From an uncultured Fretibacterium sp. (lineage in GTDB: Bacteria; Synergistota; Synergistia; Synergistales; Aminobacteriaceae), in the NCBI GenBank assembly GCA_937911045.1, contig CALEPX010000021.1, forward strand, positions 124,001 through 188,000: 64,000 bases of DNA. The letters are read 5' to 3'. Shown piece by piece: positions 17,963 to 27,289 of the stretch. The notes beneath the pieces were generated by a model, which was not told where the DNA came from, did not search any database, and worked only from the letters and a program-made list of their open reading frames with translations. The position numbers and the translations under genes are program-made. The stretch's first letter is position 1. Every line of letters starts with the position of its first letter.

Positions 17963-19279
17963 ATGAGTGAATATTTATTTGCGAAACCTGAGAACGAACC
18001 TTTGGCTGCGAGAATGCGTCCGAGAAATTTGCGCGAATTTGTCGGACAGGAGCATTTGTTATCTGACGGGAAAATTTTGCGGCGAATGATTGAGAACGAT
18101 AATATTGCTTCGATGATATTCTGGGGGCCTCCCGGAGTAGGCAAGACGAGTTTGGCAAGCATAATCGCGCGTGAGACAAAAGCAGCGTTCATAAATTTCT
18201 CAGCAGTTACAAGCGGCATAAAAGAAATTCGTGAGATCATGAAGCAGGCTGACGGCAACAAAAATTTCGGGGCAAGAACGATTCTATTCGTCGATGAAAT
18301 TCACAGGTTCAATAAAGCTCAACAGGACGCGTTTTTGCCATTTGTCGAGAAGGGCAGCATAATTCTGATCGGAGCTACGACCGAAAATCCATCGTTCGAA
18401 ATAAATTCGGCGTTGTTATCCAGATGCAAAGTCTTCGTGCTGAAATCGCTTTCACCCGAAAATATTCTGCAGCTCTTGAAGCGCGCTATGGAAATTCTTC
18501 GTGAGAAAAATCGGGTTACATGTGAAGATGACATTCTCGAAGCTCTGGCAAATTTCTCAAACGGAGACGCTCGAACAGCTCTGTCCACTCTCGAAATGAT
18601 GTTCCTGAATGGCGAAGTTCGCGAAAATTCTGTTGTGATAAATTCCCAGGTTTTCGAACAATGTACGTCGCGAAAATCTCTGCTTTACGATAAGCACGGC
18701 GAAGAACATTATAATTTAATCTCTGCGCTGCATAAATCAATGCGAAATTCTGATCCGGATGCTGCGGTTTACTGGTTAGCGAGAATGCTTGAGTCCGGTG
18801 AAGATCCGTTGTATATTGCGCGTCGTGTTGTGAGATTCGCGAGTGAGGACGTTGGTCTGGCTGAACCGAATGCTCTGAGTATGGCGATTGCTGCGTATCA
18901 GGCGTGTCATTTTCTTGGAATGCCCGAGTGTTCAGTTCATTTGACGCAGGCTGTGATTCACCTGAGCATATCACCGAAATCAAATTCTATCGATGCGGCG
19001 TACATGTCAGCGCGAAACGACGCTATGAAAAATCTATCCGAACCAGTCCCGTTGAATTTGCGAAACGCTCCGACGAAATTAATGCGTGAACTCGATTACG
19101 GCAAAGGCTACAAATTCGCTCACGATTACGAATCAAGAATTACGAATATGCAATGTCTGCCGGAAAATTTGCTCGGACGTGAATACTACAAGCCTACGAA
19201 TCAGGGCGCAGAATCGAATTACAAAAAGCGTCTGGAATATATCAAGAACTGGAAAGCCAATCACGGATCTGAATTATAA
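17963..19279 (+). CDS. rarA: Replication-associated recombination protein A (AAA+ ATPase)
   Basis: 438 residues, the full length of RarA/MgsA. Walker A GPPGVGKTS, Walker B LFVDEIHRFN, sensor-type GATTENPSFE and arginine finger LLSRCKVF are present, followed by the C-terminal tetramerisation region (RMLESGEDPLYIARRVVRFA, EDVGLA). It acts at stalled replication forks with SSB and RecA. It is convergent with a MATE exporter gene, the stop codons being 1 bp apart. Confidence 0.95.
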   Translation: MSEYLFAKPENEPLAARMRPRNLREFVGQEHLLSDGKILRRMIENDNIASMIFWGPPGVGKTSLASIIARETKAAFINFSAVTSGIKEIREIMKQADGNKNFGARTILFVDEIHRFNKAQQDAFLPFVEKGSIILIGATTENPSFEINSALLSRCKVFVLKSLSPENILQLLKRAMEILREKNRVTCEDDILEALANFSNGDARTALSTLEMMFLNGEVRENSVVINSQVFEQCTSRKSLLYDKHGEEHYNLISALHKSMRNSDPDAAVYWLARMLESGEDPLYIARRVVRFASEDVGLAEPNALSMAIAAYQACHFLGMPECSVHLTQAVIHLSISPKSNSIDAAYMSARNDAMKNLSEPVPLNLRNAPTKLMRELDYGKGYKFAHDYESRITNMQCLPENLLGREYYKPTNQGAESNYKKRLEYIKNWKANHGSEL

Positions 19280-19280
19280 A

Positions 19281-20639
19281 TCATGAGCCTAAATGCAGAA
19301 TCTTTCCGCGCATTCGATAATACACGAACAACGTCACGATTCCTGTTACGCTCCATGAGATCGGATAAACGAGTATTAACGCCTCGAACGTTCCGTAAAA
19401 TGCGAACACTGTGTAAACCCATATAATTCTCAACACGCAGCAGCCCAGCAAAATTATCACCGCCGGCAAAGTTGAGTGACCCATTCCGCGCAAAGCTCCG
19501 CCGCTTATCTCGTACAAATTGCACAGCCACAAAAACGCTACTGCATAGACCATGCGAACATCAGCGAATTTCATAACTTCCGGATTGTCCGTGAAGAAGC
19601 CCATAATCTCAAATCTGAACACATAGCAAATCAAGCTCACAAGTCCCGTGAAAAATAATCCTGATGACATCGTCAATCTATACACACTCAAGCATCTCGA
19701 ATAATTTTTCGCGCCGAAATTCTGACTAGTGAAAGTTACGACAGCCTGTGTGAATGCCGCGACTACATAATACGTGAAGAAATCGAAATTCAACGCTGCA
19801 GCACTTCCTGCCGAAGCATATGAGCCAAGACCGTTCGTTGCAGTTTGAATCGTAACGTTTGAGATCGAGAATAACATTCCCTGCAATCCAGCCGGAAGTC
19901 CGATACGCAGCATCTGAATCACGTAATCTTTCCTGAGAAGCAAATCCCGAAATCTAAACGTGAACGGCTCATCTTCACGCGCGAGAAAATATATCGCCAT
20001 TGACGCGCTGATAATATTCGACACTACAGTTGCGATAGCTACACCAGAAACTCCAAGCCTGAACACAATCACAAGAATAAGATTCAAAATCACGTTCATG
20101 ATCCCGCCAACCGTTAAGCATAATAACGGACGCTTGCTGTCACCCATACTGCGCAAAACTGCCGACGCGTAATTATACGTCATGATAAACGGCATTCCCA
20201 AGAAATATATTCTGAAATACAGCACAGCCTGTTCCATTATGTCATGCGGTGTGTTCATGACAGTCAGCAAAGGTCTCGCAAGTATGATCCCGAGAAATAA
20301 CAGGGAAATTCCGCTGATTAACGCTATCGAAATTGCTGTGTGAACTGCGTCATGTATCCTGTTTTTCTCGCCTGTTCCGATAAAATTCGCTACGATTACG
20401 TTTGCTCCGATTGATAATCCCACGAAAAGATTCACGAACAAGTTTATTGCCGGGCCGTTACTTCCGACTGCTGCCATAGCTTGCGGGCTGTCAAATCTCC
20501 CGACGACGGCAACATCTGCTGAATTGAATAATTGCTGCAACATCATGCTAAGTGCTAACGGTATCGAGAATAATAATATCTTGTCGAGCAGTGAGCCGTG
20601 AAGCATGTCGATTTTATTTTCGTGTCTGGTTTTTAGCAT
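19281..20639 (-). CDS. MATE-family multidrug/sodium antiporter
   Basis: 452 residues with about twelve hydrophobic helices. It begins with the family pattern LFSIPLALSMMLQQLFNSADVAVVGRF and repeats a similar pattern in the second half (IGLPAGLQGMLFSISNVTIQ), as in MATE proteins of the DinF/NorM group. It would export organic cations or drugs in exchange for Na+ or H+. It lies 31 bp downstream of an aminotransferase gene on the same strand, so it may be the last gene of the helicase-aminotransferase-MATE run. Confidence 0.92.
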   Translation of the reverse strand: MLKTRHENKIDMLHGSLLDKILLFSIPLALSMMLQQLFNSADVAVVGRFDSPQAMAAVGSNGPAINLFVNLFVGLSIGANVIVANFIGTGEKNRIHDAVHTAISIALISGISLLFLGIILARPLLTVMNTPHDIMEQAVLYFRIYFLGMPFIMTYNYASAVLRSMGDSKRPLLCLTVGGIMNVILNLILVIVFRLGVSGVAIATVVSNIISASMAIYFLAREDEPFTFRFRDLLLRKDYVIQMLRIGLPAGLQGMLFSISNVTIQTATNGLGSYASAGSAAALNFDFFTYYVVAAFTQAVVTFTSQNFGAKNYSRCLSVYRLTMSSGLFFTGLVSLICYVFRFEIMGFFTDNPEVMKFADVRMVYAVAFLWLCNLYEISGGALRGMGHSTLPAVIILLGCCVLRIIWVYTVFAFYGTFEALILVYPISWSVTGIVTLFVYYRMRGKILHLGS

Positions 20640-20670
20640 GTGAAATTAGCTCCTGTGTTTTTTTCGCGCA

Positions 20671-21690
20671 TTATACCAGAATTTTCCGTAATGCGTCACA
20701 TAACAGAATATTTTCGTCCGGGAATCTCGTAGCAATTCTGAAATATTTTTCGTCAGCGTAAAGTCCCTCGAAATTTCGTGTGTGCCGGACTATTAAGCCC
20801 AGTTTCAGCAGCCTTTGCATAATCTCAAGATCGTCATAATTATTGGGCAGTATCAGCAAGAAAAAATGCGTATCACTATTGCTTATTTTTAAGCCGAGTT
20901 CTTGCAGCGATTTTCGAAATTCCGGAACAGTTTTTGCGTAAAAATATTTCGTACGTCTGAGAAAATCTTCGTCGAGTAAAAATTTCTTCGCGAGTTCCTG
21001 AGCAACGGCATTCACGCTCCAATACGGCTGGAATTTTTTCATAGCAGCGATGATTTCTGGATTAGCGATTACGTAGCCAATTCTTACGCCGCTTAACGGG
21101 AAAATTTTCGTGAACGACCTGAGCAGGATAACATTTTTTGCACGGCGTACCTGTGGAATTTCCGGTAGAAAATCTATATATGACTCGTCGATTATGAACG
21201 TCACATTGGGAAATTTTCTGCGAACGAAATCATAAAGGCTTGCGCGAAATTTTCCGGTAGGGTTATTCGGGTTCGAGATTATCACGTTCGAGTAAGCTCC
21301 GGATTCGTAAATACTGTAAATATCCAGTGCATTTGGGAACGCGTGTCTGTATTCCGGATAATTCGGCTGCAAAATCGCTGTGTTATTTCCCAAAATACGT
21401 GCGAGTAAAAATATTGCTTCGTTTACGCCGTTCGTGAACAAAATATTTTCGGGAGGGATGTCCTTGCATCGAAAAAAAATTTCGCGTAATTCGTTGCAAT
21501 CCGGGTCAGGATAACTCGACGATAATTTTTGCAAGTCAATCTCCGGGAAATTTTCAGGTTTGATAATATTCGTGTTCGTGGCGAAATTAATAATTTTCTC
21601 GGGCATGTTGAGCTTGAATGCCTGAAATAATTTCTCAGGGTTCGCGCCGTGAATCGAATTTTGCAGCCTATCTGCTAGTTTCAATTTCAC
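20671..21690 (-). CDS. PLP aminotransferase, CobD/HisC-like (threonine-phosphate decarboxylase candidate)
   Basis: 339 residues from the GTG at 21690, chosen because GAGGAG lies 7 bases upstream; it overlaps the helicase by 23 bp. Class-I/II aminotransferase signs are NPNNPTG, the Asp/Tyr of IIDESYIDF, and SFTKIFPLSGVRIGY with the PLP lysine. The early IHGANPEKL resembles the HGGN start of CobD, which decarboxylates threonine phosphate to the cobalamin aminopropanol linker; the rest could equally be histidinol-phosphate aminotransferase. The presence of cobA and cbiF favours CobD, hisF/hisIE favours HisC. Moderately sure of CobD. Confidence 0.8.
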   Translation of the reverse strand: MKLKLADRLQNSIHGANPEKLFQAFKLNMPEKIINFATNTNIIKPENFPEIDLQKLSSSYPDPDCNELREIFFRCKDIPPENILFTNGVNEAIFLLARILGNNTAILQPNYPEYRHAFPNALDIYSIYESGAYSNVIISNPNNPTGKFRASLYDFVRRKFPNVTFIIDESYIDFLPEIPQVRRAKNVILLRSFTKIFPLSGVRIGYVIANPEIIAAMKKFQPYWSVNAVAQELAKKFLLDEDFLRRTKYFYAKTVPEFRKSLQELGLKISNSDTHFFLLILPNNYDDLEIMQRLLKLGLIVRHTRNFEGLYADEKYFRIATRFPDENILLCDALRKILV

Positions 21691-23266
21691 CGATTTTCTC
21701 CTCGAAGCCATAAATCGTTGGGTCAATGCTGTCAATAGTCTTGTTGAGTTCGTCCATTTGCCTGAAGCCGATATTTTCTGGTAATTGATTAGCGAAACGT
21801 TTGATTCTGAGTAATGATTGCAGAGAATTTCGCTCGTATTGCAGGATTAATTTCGCCGCCATCATTGCGCTTGGGCTTGCTTCTTCCATGAATAATCGTG
21901 CCATTTCGATATTTTCTTCGATTTCCATTTCGTCGTACCAAATATCAGCGAGTATTCCCAGGAAAGTTTTGCGCTCTGAGCCGTAAGCGATTTTTGAGAC
22001 AACGAACTTGATTTTTCTCATTCCGGATTTTAGCTCTTTCAAGACGCTTTGCGGTTCGAGTTCGGGCAACGAATATTTTGCGATATAATCTGCTTCATCT
22101 TTGAGGCTTACCTGTTGACGCAGTAATTTACCGTACGCCGGTCTGAGAAAAATTTGCGATTTCTCCGGAGCTTTGCGCATTAGCTGCTTGAAAATTTTCC
22201 CGGTATTCATGAATTTGTACTCAAACGGAGAATCCTTCAGCCAAGTAACGTAACCCGGATCGAATAATCCTTTGCGACCTGCACGCCCGGACATTTGCAG
22301 AAATTCGCTTTTCGAAATCGGTTGACAAGTATAATACTGGATTAACTGCGCGAAAACCGCATATTGTGCCGGAAGATTCACGCCCAAAGCCAACGCGTTC
22401 GTCCCGGCAACAACGTCCAGCAATCTCTCACGAAACGCTGATTCGACCAGCAATTTTTCTTTCGGGAACATTCCGCCGTGATAAATTCCGACGCCTTTGT
22501 ATAAACATGACGGGATTTTACCGACATCGAGAATTTCAGCGAGTTCGACAAGTCTTGTGACGGATTTTCTGGGCAGACGTTTGCGCGTGTCAGCGATTAA
22601 TTCCGCGAGATTCATTGCGCCTTTTTGCGAGAATACGAATGCGAGTGCGTCATGAATTTGTTCGGGTTTCAGCGGCTTATCCGGTGAGAAAATCAATTTC
22701 GTGACGCGATCTTTGCTTTCATGAATAACGAATTTGCGCTTACATGTTTTCGCCAAATAACGCCCGACACTTTTGACATTTCCCAGTGTTGCGGACATAA
22801 CCAGAATCGGCGTGTATGCGTCAGTGTTTTTGATTCCGTCAATGTACATTCTGGAACGGTCTGAATCGCTGAATATATAATGAAACTCATCGACGATTAA
22901 TTTCTGGTCAGGAATGCGCGCGTACTTCATCGTGTAAATTTCCTGAGTACAGCAAATTATGCTCGCACCCTCATTGCGTTTGAAATCTCCGGTTTCTAGT
23001 CCGACATCAAGACCCATTCTGCGTAAATCCATGTAGCGTTCGTTGCTCAGAGCCTTAATCGGAGCTGTGAAAATTATTCGCCGAGCATTAGGTTCTTTCA
23101 CACGTCCGGAATCAGCGTCTATGATTCCAGCCCACAGATACGCCACGAGAGTTTTGCCTGAGCCTGTCGGAGCTGTGAGAACTGCATTATGATCGCGAAT
23201 TTGATTATATGCGTCAATTTGCCAATCGTAAAAATCGTAAATCTTGAAATTATTATTCTCCTGCAA
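21668..23266 (-). CDS. Ski2-like DExH-box helicase
   Basis: 532 residues. Motif I TAPTGSGKT, Ia TAPIKALSNE, motif II DEFH (a DExH variant), motif III MSATLGN, motifs V/VI GTNALALGVNLP and QMSGRAGRKG define a superfamily-2 helicase close to Ski2/Lhr-type RNA helicases. It is shorter than typical Ski2 proteins, ending in a helical region. The start is uncertain: TTG 23266 is the first codon available, with AGGAG inside the coding sequence just after it. It lies directly downstream of rnpB, so transcripts of the RNA may run into it. Confidence 0.88.
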   Translation of the reverse strand: MQENNNFKIYDFYDWQIDAYNQIRDHNAVLTAPTGSGKTLVAYLWAGIIDADSGRVKEPNARRIIFTAPIKALSNERYMDLRRMGLDVGLETGDFKRNEGASIICCTQEIYTMKYARIPDQKLIVDEFHYIFSDSDRSRMYIDGIKNTDAYTPILVMSATLGNVKSVGRYLAKTCKRKFVIHESKDRVTKLIFSPDKPLKPEQIHDALAFVFSQKGAMNLAELIADTRKRLPRKSVTRLVELAEILDVGKIPSCLYKGVGIYHGGMFPKEKLLVESAFRERLLDVVAGTNALALGVNLPAQYAVFAQLIQYYTCQPISKSEFLQMSGRAGRKGLFDPGYVTWLKDSPFEYKFMNTGKIFKQLMRKAPEKSQIFLRPAYGKLLRQQVSLKDEADYIAKYSLPELEPQSVLKELKSGMRKIKFVVSKIAYGSERKTFLGILADIWYDEMEIEENIEMARLFMEEASPSAMMAAKLILQYERNSLQSLLRIKRFANQLPENIGFRQMDELNKTIDSIDPTIYGFEEKIGEIETSR

Positions 23267-23293
23267 TTTCGAAATGTCCTGATTATAATAATT

Positions 23294-23662
23294 TGCGCGG
23301 GCAGTCCATAAGCCGGGTTCTGTGTTTGAAACGGCTATTTATCTTGACAGTTCCTTACGGAGTGCCTAAAGCGGTCGTACCCGGAGGTCAGCGGGCAGCT
23401 TCAACCCTCCCTATATCGGCCTTGCTTCAGATGGGGTTTGCAAAGCACATGACTCTCGCCATGTCTGGTAGGCTCTTACCCATGCCATTTCACCATTACC
23501 CGAAAATTCGCGAAAATTCTCAGGCTGTATATTTTCTGTTGCACTTTCCTGCGGCTCACACCGACCGGACGTTATCCGGCATCTTGCCCTGTGAAGCCCG
23601 GACTTTCCTCGGGAAAAATCTCTTGCGAAAATTCTCCCGCAGCCGTTTGTCCTACCCGCAAG
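23294..23662 (-). ncRNA. rnpB: RNase P RNA (bacterial type A)
   Basis: The minus strand contains the universally conserved core GAGGAAAGTCCGGGCTTCAC followed by AGGGCA, and further hallmarks GGAAAGTGCAACAGA, GGGTAAGAGCCTACC, GTGCTTTGCAAACCCC and, near the 3' end, AACCCGGCTTATGGACTGCC. The ends GCGGGTAG and CTGCCCGC pair as helix P1. Length is about 369 nt. It catalyses tRNA 5' maturation with the RnpA protein. Apparent reading frames here are spurious. Confidence 0.97.
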
Positions 23663-23696
23663 TCTTATTTTACGGAATTTGCTAAAATTTGCAATT

Positions 23697-24428
23697 ATGA
23701 ACACGAAAATTTATTTGCTGAATATCAAATCGATCCTGAACGACCCCGTCACGAAATATCTCGACAAATTCACGCCCGAACGCCGCGAAAAAATCCTGCG
23801 CTATAAACTCAATCCAGACAGGAATCGCACAGTTCACGCCGAATTACTCGCGAAGAATGTGATTGCGAAAATTGCGAATACAGATCCGGATTCGATACAG
23901 ATTTCACGGGACATAAACGGAAAGCCGTATTGCAATATTCCGGGAATATTCCTGAGTTTGTCTCATAGCGGCGAATGGGTTGCGTGTAGTGTCGGAGATT
24001 CTCCGAACGGAATCGACGTCGAAAAATCCAGTAACAAAATCGGAATTAAAATCGCGAAAAGATTTTTCCTGCCAAACGAGTACGCGCAAATTCTGAAGCT
24101 CTACGAAGCAAATAATCAGGACTGGACGCGGAAATTTCTGGAATACTGGACGCTGAAAGAGAGCTGTCTGAAATGCGAAAATCTTCGGGACTGGTCAAAC
24201 GTTGATTGCGAGAAATTATTGCATGATCCCAATCTGGAAATCGCCGGACGAAATTTTCACCTGCAAAATAATTACGTTCTGGGAATATGCACTCACAGAA
24301 ATGTTTTGCCGGACGGATTCGTGTACGCTTTTTTCCATGTAAGCTTGAAGAACACATTTTCCGGATCAGAGCGCAACTTCGCAAATTCTGAATCACGTCC
24401 GGATTGCATGATATTCTCAAGTTCGTAG
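23697..24428 (+). CDS. 4'-phosphopantetheinyl transferase (Sfp type)
   Basis: 243 residues from the ATG at 23697. The metal/CoA site GIDVEK and the second motif EYWTLKESCLK are those of Sfp/AcpT-type transferases that load carrier proteins with the phosphopantetheine arm. Upstream LSLSHSGEWVA is also typical. The core ends around FVYAFFHV; the last 30 or so residues form a tail that overlaps the convergent capsule-synthesis gene by 136 bp, an unusually long antisense overlap. No ribosome-binding site is obvious. Divergent from rnpB. Confidence 0.9.
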   Translation: MNTKIYLLNIKSILNDPVTKYLDKFTPERREKILRYKLNPDRNRTVHAELLAKNVIAKIANTDPDSIQISRDINGKPYCNIPGIFLSLSHSGEWVACSVGDSPNGIDVEKSSNKIGIKIAKRFFLPNEYAQILKLYEANNQDWTRKFLEYWTLKESCLKCENLRDWSNVDCEKLLHDPNLEIAGRNFHLQNNYVLGICTHRNVLPDGFVYAFFHVSLKNTFSGSERNFANSESRPDCMIFSSS

Positions 24429-25180
24429 ACGTTCGGATTATTCAGCGGCACAGAATCCAAAATTTCTCGGCAAAGCGGCAACTCGTCATACGCAATCGCA
24501 AACGCGTAATCAAACAGGAAATACACCAGCAAATTCTCCTGATGCTTCCAGTATTCGAGCAGAAATTCGTGTAAAAACCCGCACAAAATATTCCCAGCCT
24601 GAGCAGCCTGCAAAAACGTAGACCATCGACCGTGAGAAATATTCTTGTCATGAGTGTTAAATTCGCGTCGTATCGTGTAAAATTCGCGCGTGAAAATATC
24701 TTCCGGAATATGATTTGCAACGTAAATCGTCGAATCCAGCCATAAGCCGCCATGTTTCAGCAGCAAATGTTCTCGCAAAATATTCGCCATCGCATTCAGC
24801 GTCATTTTTTTCGCACGGACTTTCTCGAAAACGTAATCCGGCAAATACACGTAATCCCGAAAATTTTCCTGAGTTATGATTCGCAAGTCGTGATTGCCTG
24901 AATATTCGCGCATTCTCGCAAAACACAGCTTCACAATTTCCGGCGCATTCTCCTCACCCTGCCACCACATCGACCAGAGCGGCATATTCTGTGAGATTTT
25001 GTGTTCCGGTTTTAGGGATTTGTATTTCTCGATCACGTACGCGTATTTTCGCTTGAGATATTTCATGACAGCTCTGTGCTGCAAGTTCGACGCGGATTTG
25101 AACGACGATGCCAACACAACCGGAAACGTCGTTTTGAATCCGTATTCGTTATAAATTTTTGCGATTTGTGTTAGTTTCAT
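24293..25180 (-). CDS. Capsular polysaccharide synthesis protein (DXD-type glycosyltransferase)
   Basis: 295 residues. MPLWSMWWQGEENAPEIV near residue 65 and the later LLKHGGLWLDSTIYV (DXD-like) are typical of the Caps_synth / mannosyltransferase-like family that transfers sugars in capsule or LPS synthesis. No signal peptide or membrane helix. It starts with a 4-bp overlap with the upstream split glycosyltransferase and is the last gene of a four-gene glycan operon running from 28288 down. Its 3' 136 bp overlap the opposing phosphopantetheinyl transferase gene. Confidence 0.88.
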   Translation of the reverse strand: MKLTQIAKIYNEYGFKTTFPVVLASSFKSASNLQHRAVMKYLKRKYAYVIEKYKSLKPEHKISQNMPLWSMWWQGEENAPEIVKLCFARMREYSGNHDLRIITQENFRDYVYLPDYVFEKVRAKKMTLNAMANILREHLLLKHGGLWLDSTIYVANHIPEDIFTREFYTIRREFNTHDKNISHGRWSTFLQAAQAGNILCGFLHEFLLEYWKHQENLLVYFLFDYAFAIAYDELPLCREILDSVPLNNPNVYELENIMQSGRDSEFAKLRSDPENVFFKLTWKKAYTNPSGKTFL

Positions 25181-26212
25181 AATATTTTTTTCCTAAGAGT
25201 GAAATATAGATTTGGGAAGTAAATTAACATGATTGATTTCAGGAATAATTCTGGTTTGCGAATCAAGAATTTTGCGCCGGAAAACATAATCTCACGAGTT
25301 TTGCGATGTTTGAAAAATTTGATGGATTTCCGGTAAAGTTCTTTCTCTCCAGCGCGTGCGAGCAACGTGAAGTATCTCAACATCGGATCGTTAACGTGAA
25401 AAGCTAGTGTGAAATTTCGTATTTTCGGGTCTTGTATGCGCCTTAGTATATGACGTGCAATTCTGAAATGTGAAAGTCTGGATTGTGGCAGGTTCTTTGG
25501 GCTGATTCTAAGAGCGCGTTCTGTGAAAGTTTGCTGTTTCGCGTGATGGACGTGCGTGTATAAAATCTTGTTTACGAATGAAACTGTGTGACTTGATGAG
25601 AGCGATTTCAAAATAAATTCTCTGTCTTCATTGATGTAGCAATTCTCGTGAAATCTTAGGTTGTTCGCGTTCAGGAATTGTCTGTTGAAGATCACGTTCC
25701 AGATGTAGACAAATTCGTATTTACCCTTTGCATACAATAGCAAATAATCTAACGGAGAGGTCATAGACTGGTCGAAAGGTAATTGGTGCGATTTATGGGC
25801 AAGTCTGTGGGGGGGGGGGAGAATTGTATTCATAATAATGTTCAAAGTCGCAGAAAACAATATCAGCATTTTTTGATTCGGCTTCGTGTAATAAATCTGA
25901 GACGAAATTTTTCTCGGCTAAATCGTCGTGATCAAAAAATATAACGTATTTACCTGTTGCGTTGTCAAGTCCGGTATTTCTTGAAGCTGATTGTCTGCCA
26001 TTTTTCGTGCGGTTAATTATCGTGAAATTTCTGTGACTGCGTTCTAAAACACTTCTAGCAACATTCACAGTATTATCCGTTGAGACATCGTTGACAAGAA
26101 TTATTTCGAGATTTTCGTAATCTTGAGCAATGATTGATTCTAGAGTTTTCGCGATTCTGTCTTGACCGTTGAAAGTTGGCACGATAACGCTTACTAACGG
26201 AAAATTATTCAT
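25177..26212 (-). CDS. Family-2 glycosyltransferase split by a poly-C tract (phase-OFF allele as read)
   Basis: The first 139 residues (ATG 26212) are a GT-A core: VSVIVPTFNGQDRIAKTL, NDVSTDNT, ASRNTGLDNATG and DHDD. They then enter a run of 11 C (minus strand, 25819-25809), read as SPPPPQTCP and stop at 25793. The rest of the protein is open in the next frame from within the same tract (ILPPPHRLAHKSHQ onward) to 25177. With 10 or 13 C the two parts join into one protein of about 344 residues, very like the 332-residue paralogue at 27290..28288. The gene overlaps its neighbours by 8 and 4 bp, so the operon is preserved whichever phase it is in. A homopolymer sequencing error is the alternative. 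Confidence 0.85.
25809..25819. repeat. 11-bp homopolymeric G/C tract
   Basis: Eleven consecutive G on the plus strand (C on the coding strand) inside a glycosyltransferase gene. The count is confirmed by the two reading frames that meet in it. The rest of the window is AT-leaning, so a run of this length is conspicuous. Confidence 0.9.
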
Positions 26213-27287
26213 GATGAGCTATCCTTTCGTAAATTTCCAGAGTTTTTTTCACGGCGATTTCGGGCGTGAAGTTTTTTTCGAGCATGAGTAACGAGTTTCG
26301 CACGAATTTTTCGCGACCGGATTTTCCAATTTGCAGCATTTCGAGCATTTTCGCGGCAAAATCTTCGGGGGAATCTTTTTTCGCGACGAGACCGGTATCC
26401 TCGTGTGAAATTATCTCGGTGAACGGTTCGATATCCGACACAATCGCGGGCAATCCAGCAGCAAGTCCCTCAAGCAGCGCAATACTGAATCCTTCAGCAC
26501 GTGACGGCATTACGAAAACATCGCTAGCCCAGAGCCATTCGCGAACGTCTGAGACGAATTTCTCCGGCATAATAATTTTCACGCCAAGTTTTTCTGCGAG
26601 ATTTGCATAAATTTCACGCATTCCCGATTCGCCTTCAGAACCGATTAACGCAAGATGCAAATTTTCGGATTTATGCGAATTTTTCAGGATTGCGAATGCC
26701 CTGATTAATACGTCGAAAGCTTTGCGCTGAATATATATGCCCATTCCGGAGAATAATATTGCGTCATCATGAATGCCCAGTTTTGCGCGGAATTTTTCAC
26801 GGGCGATTTCGTCACGAGAGAATTTTTTCACGTCAACAGGATTATGAATCACAGCGATTTTTTCGGGAGCTATGTTCTGAGAATTTATCATGTAATTTCG
26901 CAGCCAGTCTGCGCAGGATATGCAGAAATCCGAGTTCGCGTAATATTTCGCCTTCGCAGGTTTATCGAACGTTGAGATTATTTTCGCGTTGTGAAATTTT
27001 TTCCAGACACCGGCAATTTTCGCAGCTGATGACAGTCGTGTGTGAATTATGTCCGGTGAAATTTTCCTGACGAGCTTCACAAAATCCGGTGAAAAATACG
27101 GCATGTTCGAGAATAACGGCTTGAATGTGAAAGTCGCAATATTATTTTCACGCGCGAGTTTTTCGAGTTGTCCGGGTCTGCATAACAGCGCCTGTTCGAG
27201 CCCGAATTTTCCAAGAGTTTTCAGATGTTCGACGTAAGCTAATCCCCAAGAAATATTCTCAGCATCAACGTAATGCAAAATTTTCAC
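26205..27287 (-). CDS. Family-4 glycosyltransferase (GT-B fold)
   Basis: 360 residues from the GTG at 27287, chosen because AGGAG lies 8 bases upstream inside the end of the preceding gene and the next residues (KILHYVDAENISWGLAY) start a GT4 fold. The C-terminal nucleotide-sugar domain shows FSGMGIYIQRKAFDVLIRAF and the EX7E-type signature SRAEGFSIALLEGLAAG. Acts on nucleotide sugars at the cytoplasmic membrane, probably extending a surface glycan. It lies 2 bp from the upstream family-2 gene and overlaps the split gene by 8 bp, so it is translationally coupled to both. Confidence 0.92.
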   Translation of the reverse strand: MKILHYVDAENISWGLAYVEHLKTLGKFGLEQALLCRPGQLEKLARENNIATFTFKPLFSNMPYFSPDFVKLVRKISPDIIHTRLSSAAKIAGVWKKFHNAKIISTFDKPAKAKYYANSDFCISCADWLRNYMINSQNIAPEKIAVIHNPVDVKKFSRDEIAREKFRAKLGIHDDAILFSGMGIYIQRKAFDVLIRAFAILKNSHKSENLHLALIGSEGESGMREIYANLAEKLGVKIIMPEKFVSDVREWLWASDVFVMPSRAEGFSIALLEGLAAGLPAIVSDIEPFTEIISHEDTGLVAKKDSPEDFAAKMLEMLQIGKSGREKFVRNSLLMLEKNFTPEIAVKKTLEIYERIAHHE

Positions 27288-27289
27288 GG

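Noticed and set aside
23293..23685. Protein-coding frames around 23.3-23.7 kb
   Set aside because: This is RNase P RNA; the frames are short, lack ribosome-binding sites and overlap the conserved RNA core.
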